DNA from: Deltaproteobacteria bacterium
Lineage (GTDB): Bacteria; Desulfobacterota; DSM-4660; Desulfatiglandales; HGW-15
Assembly: GCA_019308525.1 (NCBI GenBank)
Contig: JAFDIC010000305.1
Location: 1 to 5,168 of the forward strand
Direction of reading: 5' to 3'
Length of the DNA: 5,168 nucleotides
Of this stretch, positions 1-4,338 are shown one piece after another (position 1 is the first letter of the stretch; every line of letters begins with the position of its first letter). The notes beneath the pieces were generated by a model. The model saw only the letters and a program-made list of their open reading frames with translations, had not been told where the DNA came from and made no database searches. The translations under genes were made by a program, and so were the position numbers.

Positions 1-231
1 AGGCAAGGGGTCCTCCAGATCAGAGGAGTGATGAAAAAGAAGGGGCTCCTTGAGGATAAGAAAGAGCACGCTACGCCTGTACTTGTTTAGTATTTCCAAA
101 AGCTCTCCGAAGCTCCTCACACCACTCTAGCATAGAACTCAATCCGAGATCGGAAAACTTTGGGCCACATTTGGGGCCACTTGATAGGCATATTGAGGCA
201 CATCGGGGGACATTGAGGAACAAACGCAGGG
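1..231. other. gene-free left edge, beyond the tRNA terminator
   Basis: No convincing gene is seen here. The longest open stretches on either strand are about 30 codons. On the plus strand, a frame open at the edge ends with TGA at 29-31, and this stop overlaps an ATG at 31-33 preceded by GAGGAG. That ATG opens only 19 codons, ending at TAG 88-90. This could be the tail of a gene lying off the left edge, or chance. The 159-219 part carries short direct repeats, described separately. I cannot assign a function. Confidence 0.5.
159..219. repeat. short direct repeats next to the tRNA-Cys terminator, possibly integrase arm-type sites
   Basis: Seen directly on the plus strand: TTTGGGCCAC at 159-168 is followed at once by TTTGGGGCCAC at 170-180, a near-exact direct repeat with a one-base gap. 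Next come three related copies of a second motif: TTGATAGGCA (181-190), TTGAGGCA (193-200) and TTGAGGA (213-219). Inference: clustered short direct repeats just outside a tRNA gene resemble arm-type binding sites of tyrosine integrases in att regions. No integrase gene is visible, and I found no duplicated tRNA 3' end to mark an att core, so the call stays weak. The repeats could equally be low-complexity drift in spacer DNA. Confidence 0.35.
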
Positions 232-272
232 AACAAAAAAGGCCTGCAAGTTATTGAGATTTCTTGCAGACC
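232..272 (-). terminator. Rho-independent terminator of the tRNA-Gly/tRNA-Cys unit
   Basis: On the minus strand GGTCTGCAAG (272-263) pairs with CTTGCAGGCC (250-241) over ten base pairs, one of them a G-U wobble. The loop is 12 bases. Six T residues (240-235) and then GTT follow immediately. It begins 13 bases after the encoded CCA of tRNA-Cys, as expected for the end of a short tRNA transcript. The stem, the U-tract and the position all agree, so this is a confident call. Confidence 0.93.
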
Positions 273-285
273 CTTGATATCTCAG

Positions 286-361
286 TGGAGGCGGCAACCG
301 GATTCGAACCGGTGAGTAACGGTTTTGCAGACCGCTGCCTTAGCCACTTGGCTATGCCGCC
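286..361 (-). tRNA. tRNA-Cys (anticodon GCA)
   Basis: The minus strand gives a complete 76-nt cloverleaf. The acceptor arm is GGCGGCA (361-355) paired with TGCCGCC (296-290). The discriminator is U (289), which is the identity base for cysteine, and CCA is encoded at 288-286. The T arm reads CCGGTTCGAATCCGG. The anticodon loop is CTGCAAA with anticodon GCA on a CGGT/ACCG stem. It follows tRNA-Gly by 12 bases and precedes the terminator, so it is the last gene of the unit. No introns or mismatched stems are seen. Confidence 0.98.
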
Positions 362-373
362 CCTGGAGAATGC

Positions 374-449
374 TGGAGCGGGAAACGGGATTCGAACCCG
401 CGACAACCACGTTGGCAACGTGGGGCTCTACCAACTGAGCTATTCCCGC
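374..449 (-). tRNA. tRNA-Gly (anticodon GCC)
   Basis: The minus strand gives a complete 76-nt cloverleaf. The acceptor arm is GCGGGAA (449-443) paired with TTCCCGC (384-378). The discriminator is U (377), and CCA is encoded at 376-374. The D arm contains AGCTCAGTTGGTAGAGC. The anticodon stem is CCACG/CGTGG, with GCC in a TTGCCAA loop. The T arm contains GGGTTCGAATCCC. It is the first gene after the promoter at 462-489 and is co-transcribed with tRNA-Cys. It decodes GGC and GGU. Confidence 0.98.
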
Positions 450-461
450 AACCTTATTTTC

Positions 462-489
462 ATTCTATGGTTTACAAGCCGTTTGTCAA
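462..489 (-). promoter_or_regulatory. sigma-70 type promoter for the tRNA-Gly/tRNA-Cys unit
   Basis: On the minus strand a perfect -35 box TTGACA (489-484) is followed after 16 bases by TAGAAT (467-462), one mismatch from the consensus -10. The predicted start point falls near 453-456, a few bases before the mature 5' end of tRNA-Gly at 449. The box begins 8 bases after the pgsA stop, so the tRNAs can be made independently of pgsA. The discriminator after the -10 is AT-rich rather than GC-rich, which does not suggest strong stringent control. The promoter is inferred from sequence only. Confidence 0.82.
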
Positions 490-497
490 TAGAAAAT

Positions 498-1097
498 CTA
501 ACCCCTATCTTCCCGCCCCCTGAGAACCTTTTCACGGGAAAATACCCGATGAAATTGTCGAAAATAGGCCCACCCCGACCAGATGGTCAAGACCAGGGCA
601 GGCCACAGAAAGGCCATACCCACAGCATGAAAATTGATTTTGTAGTACTCGTAATGGAGGCACAAACCTACGAGGGCCACGGATTGAAAGATGGTCTTAT
701 ACTTTCCCAGGGAACTGGCCTGTATTACGGTGCCATCGCTGACGGCTATGCTTCTCAACCCTGTGACGGCTATTTCCCTGGCAATGATAATAATAACTAC
801 CCACGCGGGAATCCTGCCCAAGGGGATAAGCATGATCATGGTGGCCGAGACGAGTATCTTGTCCGCCATCGGGTCAAGGAATTTCCCGAGGAGGGTCACG
901 GCACCGTATCTTCGGGCGAAAAATCCGTCCAGGATGTCGGTCACAAACGCCAGGCCGAAGAAGATCGCGGCAAGAAGACTCCCCACCTTGCCCTCGAAAT
1001 AGAGACTGACGATTACCAGGGGAATGCAGGCCAAACGAACAAAACTCAGTATGTTAGGCAAGTTGGATACCGCCTCTTCCCGAAAATCCCTGTCCAT
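498..1097 (-). CDS. pgsA: CDP-diacylglycerol-glycerol-3-phosphate 3-phosphatidyltransferase
   Basis: This inner-membrane enzyme of the CDP-alcohol phosphatidyltransferase family joins CDP-diacylglycerol and sn-glycerol 3-phosphate to give phosphatidylglycerophosphate, the precursor of phosphatidylglycerol and cardiolipin. The family signature DG-x2-AR-x8-G-x3-D-x3-D is complete near residues 57-79 (DGFFAR, then G, D and D in LGKFLDPMAD). The N-terminal LPNILSFVRL is typical of PgsA. About five or six hydrophobic segments span the rest, including a run rich in V and I just before AREIAVTGLR. At 199 residues it has the usual length. ATG at 1097 is directly preceded in frame by a TTG (1100). Neither has a clear Shine-Dalgarno. 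A TTG at the LPN position, about 11 bases after GAGG, is another possible start. It lies 31-34 bases after the transglycosylase stop and 8 bases before the tRNA promoter. Confidence 0.97.
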   Translation of the reverse strand: MDRDFREEAVSNLPNILSFVRLACIPLVIVSLYFEGKVGSLLAAIFFGLAFVTDILDGFFARRYGAVTLLGKFLDPMADKILVSATMIMLIPLGRIPAWVVIIIIAREIAVTGLRSIAVSDGTVIQASSLGKYKTIFQSVALVGLCLHYEYYKINFHAVGMAFLWPALVLTIWSGWAYFRQFHRVFSREKVLRGREDRG

Positions 1098-1131
1098 CAA
1101 AGCACCGTGAGATCTGGGTCTTGGTCTACGA

Positions 1132-1737
1132 CTACTCGGCTATCGTGCCGGAGGTTCTTCCTCTGCTCTTCTCATAGTACTCCATCACCCTGTTGATAAA
1201 GGCTATGGTCTCGGGGAATGGAGGAATACCATTGTATTTGTCAACCGTCTCGGGGCCCGCATTGTACGCAGCCAATGCCAGTTTCTTGTCCTGATTGTAG
1301 CGTTCCAAGAGGAGGCCGAGATAACGTGTCCCTCCAAAGATGTTTTCCTCGGGATCAAAGGGGTCTCCCACCTCCATGGCCTCCGCTGTCTCGGGCATGA
1401 GCTGCATAAGGCCCTTGGCCCCTTTACTGGATAGCGCCCTTCTGTCAAAGCCGGATTCGGCCCTTATCACTGCCTTCACAAAAAGGGGTTCCAAATTAAA
1501 CTCCCGGCATGCCTGCCGGATGATTCCTTCATACTTCTTTATGTACTCTGAGGGCTTCCTGGGGTATTCGCGGATGTATAACTTGTATCGCCTGTCCGAT
1601 TTGATGTTCGTAAAGTGCCATACCCCTTGCTCGTCCTTGTATCGGTAAATATCCCCGACGGCCGAGCCCCCGGCAATCAAAAGCAGCACTAAACAAATCG
1701 TTGAAGAAAGTATGTGGCAACCCCATGAAACAATCAA
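1132..1737 (-). CDS. DUF4124 + SLT-domain lytic transglycosylase, secreted
   Basis: A probable peptidoglycan lytic transglycosylase, which cleaves the MurNAc-GlcNAc bond to form 1,6-anhydro-MurNAc ends outside the cytoplasm. Residues 1-28 look like a signal peptide (hydrophobic core [15 protein letters not shown], no lipobox cysteine). Residues 29-56 are a DUF4124-like segment ([15 protein letters not shown], then DRRYKLY). Residues 70-190 are the Slt/LysM-associated lysozyme-like fold, with the catalytic glutamate E94 in AESGFD, GLMQLMP at 109-115 and AYNAG at 157-161. There is no ATG before residue 111, so the start is not ATG. TTG at 1737-1735 is chosen because it overlaps the transaldolase stop (TTGA) and has GGGAG 8 bases upstream. 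The enzyme class is confident; the exact start is less so. It is likely translationally coupled to the gene before it. Confidence 0.93.
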   Translation of the reverse strand: MIVSWGCHILSSTICLVLLLIAGGSAVGDIYRYKDEQGVWHFTNIKSDRRYKLYIREYPRKPSEYIKKYEGIIRQACREFNLEPLFVKAVIRAESGFDRRALSSKGAKGLMQLMPETAEAMEVGDPFDPEENIFGGTRYLGLLLERYNQDKKLALAAYNAGPETVDKYNGIPPFPETIAFINRVMEYYEKSRGRTSGTIAE

Positions 1738-2375
1738 CTCATTTTCTCCCAGTCGGCAAGGAACTTCTCAAGCCCGATATCTGTCAAGGGGTGCCTTATC
1801 AACTGTTCCATTACCTTGTAAGGTATGGTAGCTATGTCAGCTCCCATAAGAGCTGCGTCAAGAACGTGGAGCGGATTTCTGATGCTTGCCACTATTACTT
1901 CCGTCTCAAAACCATAGTTGTCGTAGATTGAAAGGATTTGCTCCACTAGGTCCATTCCCGGATGGCTTATGTCATCCAGCCTGCCTACGAAAGGACTCAC
2001 ATAGGCAGCCCCTGCCTTGGCCGCCATGAGCGCCTGGACAGGAGAAAAGCACAGGGTGACGTTCGTCTTTATGCCCTCGCTCGCCAGCAGCTTTACGGCC
2101 TTCAAACCCTCCTGCACCAGGGGGATCTTCACCACGATGTTGTCTGCAAGCCTGGCCAGTTCCTTCGCCTCCTTGACCATGCCGTCCTTGTCGGTGCTCA
2201 CCACCTCTGCGTTCACCGGCCCATTGACTATGCTGCATATCTCCTTGATCAGCTCCTCGAACTCACGGCCCTCCTTTGAAATAAGCGTGGGGTTGGTCGT
2301 TACCCCATCCAGCAACCCCAGTTCATTTGATTTCCTTATCTCATCAACATTAGCCGTATCAATAAAGAATTTCAT
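1734..2375 (-). CDS. transaldolase, small (TalC / Fsa-like) family
   Basis: A class I aldolase of the short (about 210-220 residue) transaldolase subfamily. It transfers dihydroxyacetone units between sugar phosphates in the non-oxidative pentose phosphate pathway in the cytoplasm. At 213 residues it has full length. [13 protein letters not shown] and GVTTNPTL (24-31) are hallmarks. K83 in VVKIP is the Schiff-base lysine, and TNVTL (104-108) and SPFVGRLDD (127-135) complete the barrel. E57 and F129 occupy the places where fructose-6-phosphate aldolase has Gln59 and Tyr131, so this reads as a true transaldolase rather than FsaA. That rests on my recollection of E. coli FsaA and TalB. ATG at 2375 has a very strong ribosome binding site, and the stop overlaps the next start. 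Some annotators may call it fsa. Confidence 0.95.
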   Translation of the reverse strand: MKFFIDTANVDEIRKSNELGLLDGVTTNPTLISKEGREFEELIKEICSIVNGPVNAEVVSTDKDGMVKEAKELARLADNIVVKIPLVQEGLKAVKLLASEGIKTNVTLCFSPVQALMAAKAGAAYVSPFVGRLDDISHPGMDLVEQILSIYDNYGFETEVIVASIRNPLHVLDAALMGADIATIPYKVMEQLIRHPLTDIGLEKFLADWEKMS

Positions 2376-2381
2376 GGACTT

Positions 2382-2398
2382 CCTCCTCCAATCCTCCT
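2382..2398 (-). promoter_or_regulatory. tandem Shine-Dalgarno of the transaldolase gene
   Basis: Two perfect AGGAGG sequences lie on the minus strand at 2398-2393 and 2387-2382. The nearer one is 6 bases from the ATG, an ideal spacing, and fixes the start at 2375. The 72-base gap before the gene shows no clear promoter, only a 5-bp TTGTG/CACAA stem with a 6-base loop. The transaldolase is therefore probably read from the upstream transcript but translated at a high rate. Confidence 0.75.
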
Positions 2399-2447
2399 GA
2401 CAGAATGTTTGTGAATCGCCACAACACTACCCGCTCGGCACCCTTTA

Positions 2448-2693
2448 TCAGCTCGTCCTTTCCCGGCTGAAGCTGGACGCGCATTCCTCGCTACAGAAGA
2501 AATACTCTTGGCCATCAATATTTCTTCTTATGGAATCCCGCTTGGGGATATAAGTCTTGCAAAAGGGATCTTGAACCATCTCGTCAATTACACCCCCTTC
2601 TTTACCCTTGCCTATCTTCTTGCCTGCTCCAAGAAACACCTTGAAAATCCGGTACAACACATATGCCAGTATGACGTAAATGAGGAGTTTCAT
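2448..2693 (-). CDS. small membrane-anchored protein with a YHS/TRASH-like cysteine motif
   Basis: An 81-residue protein of unproven function. Residues 2-22 form one hydrophobic segment, followed by a Lys/Gly-rich linker (23-34), which suggests an N-terminal anchor with the rest in the cytoplasm. Residues 37-75 hold three cysteines, C45, C67 and C71, as C-x21-C-x3-C within DPFCKTYIP and YFFCSEECA. This pattern is like YHS and TRASH domains, small metal-binding modules, and similar short proteins are known in Desulfobacterota and Proteobacteria. Metal binding is inference from that likeness. The ATG directly abuts the folK stop (TAGATG), and AAGGGA inside the folK end serves as its ribosome binding site. 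It is therefore coupled to folK, but I see no metabolic link to folate. Confidence 0.8.
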   Translation of the reverse strand: MKLLIYVILAYVLYRIFKVFLGAGKKIGKGKEGGVIDEMVQDPFCKTYIPKRDSIRRNIDGQEYFFCSEECASSFSRERTS

Positions 2694-3194
2694 CTACTGT
2701 CCCTTCATGGGCCTCACTTCCTGCCCTTCCGCCGGTATGTCTTCCAGTAGCTCCTTCATTGTTACTCCCAGGCTGGGATGGATCAAGTCAGGTGCGATCT
2801 GAACCATGGGTACGAGGACGAAGCGCCTGGCCTGGAGACGGGGATGGGGTACCACGAGGCTCTCATTTCTAATGATCTCCTGGCCGAATATGAGGAGGTC
2901 CAGGTCTATTGTCCTGGCTTCCCACCTCTTCTCCCTGACCCTTCCCATGTCCCTTTCTATGGAAAGCAAGATCTCCAGCAACTCCATAGCCGAAACGCCT
3001 GTCTCCAGACAAGCAACCCCATTGAGGTACCAGTCCTGGTCGGTCACACCGATCGGTTCCGTCCAGAACCAGTCGGAGCATCCTCTTATCTTGCAGTCCG
3101 GCGTTCTGTCCACCAGATCTATTGCTCTTGTGCAGTTGTGAAACCTATCTCCCAGGTTCGAGCCTATGCCCACGTAAGCAGTTGTCTGACCCAT
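2694..3194 (-). CDS. folK: 2-amino-4-hydroxy-6-hydroxymethyldihydropteridine pyrophosphokinase
   Basis: HPPK moves pyrophosphate from ATP to 6-hydroxymethyl-7,8-dihydropterin, giving the substrate that dihydropteroate synthase joins to p-aminobenzoate in folate synthesis. It acts in the cytoplasm. The family marks are complete: YVGIGSNLGDR (7-17), W44-T-E-P, WYLNGV (55-60), the Arg-rich loop GRVREKRW (84-91), then R94 and the Mg-binding pair D97/D99 in RTIDLDLL, and VPHPR (115-119). The 166 residues match the usual length, and no FolB or FolP domain is fused. The ATG at 3194 lies one base after the dapB stop, with AAGG in the last dapB codons as a weak ribosome binding site. It is part of the dapB-folK-81-residue unit. 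Confidence 0.97.
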   Translation of the reverse strand: MGQTTAYVGIGSNLGDRFHNCTRAIDLVDRTPDCKIRGCSDWFWTEPIGVTDQDWYLNGVACLETGVSAMELLEILLSIERDMGRVREKRWEARTIDLDLLIFGQEIIRNESLVVPHPRLQARRFVLVPMVQIAPDLIHPSLGVTMKELLEDIPAEGQEVRPMKGQ

Positions 3195-3195
3195 G

Positions 3196-3999
3196 CTACC
3201 TTAGTCCCAGGACATCCTGCATGTCATAGAGGCCCGGAGATTGGTGAATCACCCACCTGGCTGCCCTCATTGCGCCCCTCGCAAAGTTGTCCCTGTTGTG
3301 CGCCCGGTGGATCAACTCCAACCTTTCACCCATGCCACCGAACATCACCGTGTGCTCACCGGTGATATCCCCCGCTCTCCAGGTCTGAATCCCTATCTCA
3401 TCTTTTCCCCTCTCCCCTATGATGCCTCTCCTCTGGTAGACAGCTACCTGATCCAAAACCAGATTACGGGCCTTTGCCAGGAGCTCGGCCAGGCGCATCG
3501 CAGTCCCGCTCGGAGCGTCCTTTTTGAACCTGTGGTGAACCTCCAGCACTTCTATGTCATAATCCTCCCCGAGGACTTGCGCCATTTCTTGAGCGATCTT
3601 AAACATGACGTTGACACCCACGCTCATATTGGGGGCCATTACGCACCGGATCTCCCTCGCAAGTCTTACCGCTTCCTCCAATTGCTCGCGATTGAATCCT
3701 GTAGTGCCTATGACCATGGGAAGTCCACGGCGGCAGGCCAAGCGGAGGTTTTCCAAGGTGGATTCAGGGGTAGTGAAGTCGATCAGCACATCACAATCTT
3801 CTACAACGTTCTTCAAGGAGCCCTTTATCTCGATCCCCTGGACACCCAGGCCAGCCACCAATCCCACATCCTCGCCGACCTTGGGATGCTCGGGATGTTC
3901 AAAGGCCCCTGAAAGGATAAAGTCCTGGGCCTGGTGGATCATGTGTATAATCCGTTCTCCCATGCGACCTGCGGCCCCGGCAACAACAGCCCTAATCAT
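3196..3999 (-). CDS. dapB: 4-hydroxy-tetrahydrodipicolinate reductase
   Basis: DapB reduces the DapA product to tetrahydrodipicolinate with NAD(P)H in the lysine/diaminopimelate pathway. The N-terminal Rossmann fold has the dinucleotide motif GAAGRMG (8-14), with E34 after the second strand. E34 sits where E. coli has the acidic residue that allows NADH use. Then come IDFTTPEST (73-81), GTTGF (98-102) and APNMSVGVNV (122-131). The catalytic region is EVHHRFKKDAPSGTA (153-167), with H155 and K159 matching E. coli H159 and K163. The C-terminal RAGDITGEHTV and FARGA are typical. At 267 residues the length is normal. A GTG at 4014 would add five residues, but AAGGAGG 5 bases before the ATG at 3999 overlaps that extension, so ATG is the start. 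It is the first gene of a tight run with folK. Confidence 0.97.
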   Translation of the reverse strand: MIRAVVAGAAGRMGERIIHMIHQAQDFILSGAFEHPEHPKVGEDVGLVAGLGVQGIEIKGSLKNVVEDCDVLIDFTTPESTLENLRLACRRGLPMVIGTTGFNREQLEEAVRLAREIRCVMAPNMSVGVNVMFKIAQEMAQVLGEDYDIEVLEVHHRFKKDAPSGTAMRLAELLAKARNLVLDQVAVYQRRGIIGERGKDEIGIQTWRAGDITGEHTVMFGGMGERLELIHRAHNRDNFARGAMRAARWVIHQSPGLYDMQDVLGLR

Positions 4000-4004
4000 G
4001 ATTG

Positions 4005-4011
4005 CCTCCTT
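4005..4011 (-). promoter_or_regulatory. Shine-Dalgarno that sets the dapB start
   Basis: AAGGAGG on the minus strand, 5 bases before ATG at 3999-3997. It is a near-perfect match to the anti-Shine-Dalgarno. Because it lies within the would-be coding sequence of the GTG start at 4014, it argues for the shorter protein. Confidence 0.88.
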
Positions 4012-4048
4012 CACAACCTATTGCCTCAAGCCAAACTGTAGAGCTGGC

Positions 4049-4066
4049 CGAGCGCCTAAGCGCTCG
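4049..4066. repeat. perfect 7-bp inverted repeat (stem-loop) upstream of dapB
   Basis: CGAGCGC (4049-4055), loop CTAA, GCGCTCG (4060-4066), a perfect GC-rich stem with a tetraloop. It lies 50 bases upstream of the dapB ATG. It lacks a following U-tract on either strand, so it is not a standard terminator. It could be an mRNA-stabilising or processing hairpin in the dapA-dapB transcript, or the end of a small repeat element that includes the palindrome at 4217-4322. The sequence alone does not decide. Confidence 0.6.
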
Positions 4067-4216
4067 TTGCCTGCAAGCGCCAACCCCATAGAATAGAACC
4101 GACAAGAGGCAGATCAAATCCGTCTCTTTCCATCAAACACTGTCCCAACTCTCTAATTCGCTCAATACAGACAAGAATTGCAAGAGACGTCCAATGTTGC
4201 CCCTCAAGATGCTTTC

Positions 4217-4322
4217 GGAAAAGCCTTAGATGCAAGGGCACGCAAATCTTTAGGAATGAGGCGTACATAGGGGTACGCCGCAGTGACCAAAGATGCAGCG
4301 CAACGCCGCAGATGAGGTTTTT
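4217..4322. repeat. near-palindromic repeat element, about 106 bp (REP/MITE-like)
   Basis: Two arms of about 50 bases (4217-4266 and 4273-4322) are imperfect reverse complements around a 6-base centre. The inner seven bases on each side, GGCGTAC and GTACGCC, match exactly. Next come a few mismatches, then the matching ATCTTTGG/ATCTTTAGG blocks, and a looser outer match that keeps the AAAACC/AAAGCC type ends. It starts 16 bases after the dapA stop. It resembles non-coding palindromic repeats that I recall as dispersed through many proteobacterial genomes, but copy number cannot be seen in one window. As RNA it would fold into a long hairpin between dapA and dapB, which could shield the dapA 3' end or lower read-through. 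Confidence 0.75.
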
Positions 4323-4338
4323 CCGGGAGCATCCCCAT

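Larger units (their letters stand above)
4000..4338. other. 339-base non-coding gap between dapA and dapB
   Basis: A gap of this size is unusual between two genes of the same pathway that are otherwise closely packed. From right to left it holds a near-palindromic repeat (4217-4322), about 150 bases with no recognised feature, a perfect stem-loop (4049-4066) and the dapB ribosome binding site. There is no strong promoter. The best candidate on the minus strand is TTGATC (4117-4112), 16 bases from TATTCT (4095-4090), and it is weak. No T-run follows the hairpins, so no intrinsic terminator is seen for dapA. The longest reading frame (4056-4268, minus) shows no family features and runs across the repeats. 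Confidence 0.7.

Noticed and set aside
31..90. 19-codon plus-strand frame (ATG 31, GAGGAG upstream, overlapping TGA)
   Set aside because: Too short and without recognisable features. The stop/start overlap is suggestive but cannot be judged without sequence to the left.
264..1196. 310-codon open frame on the plus strand
   Set aside because: Its first part is the reverse complement of the two tRNA genes (the ATGFEPV-type peptide is a well-known spurious translation of tRNA complements) and the rest is antisense to pgsA. No ribosome binding site or family match.
2778..3365. 195-codon plus-strand frame opposite folK and dapB
   Set aside because: Fully antisense to two clear genes with intact motifs; the peptide has no domain-like features.
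4090..4117. Possible dapB promoter, TTGATC and TATTCT with 16-base spacing (minus)
   Set aside because: Each box has only four of six consensus bases. This is expected by chance in a gap of this size, so it is not listed as a feature.
4056..4268. 70-codon minus-strand frame in the dapA-dapB gap
   Set aside because: It begins in the centre of the palindromic repeat and ends in the other stem-loop. There is no ribosome binding site, and the composition looks like translated repeat DNA.
4323..4336. GGGA-TGC-TCCC mini-hairpin just after dapA
   Set aside because: Only a 4-bp stem, followed by five A rather than T on the transcribed strand, so it does not qualify as an intrinsic terminator.
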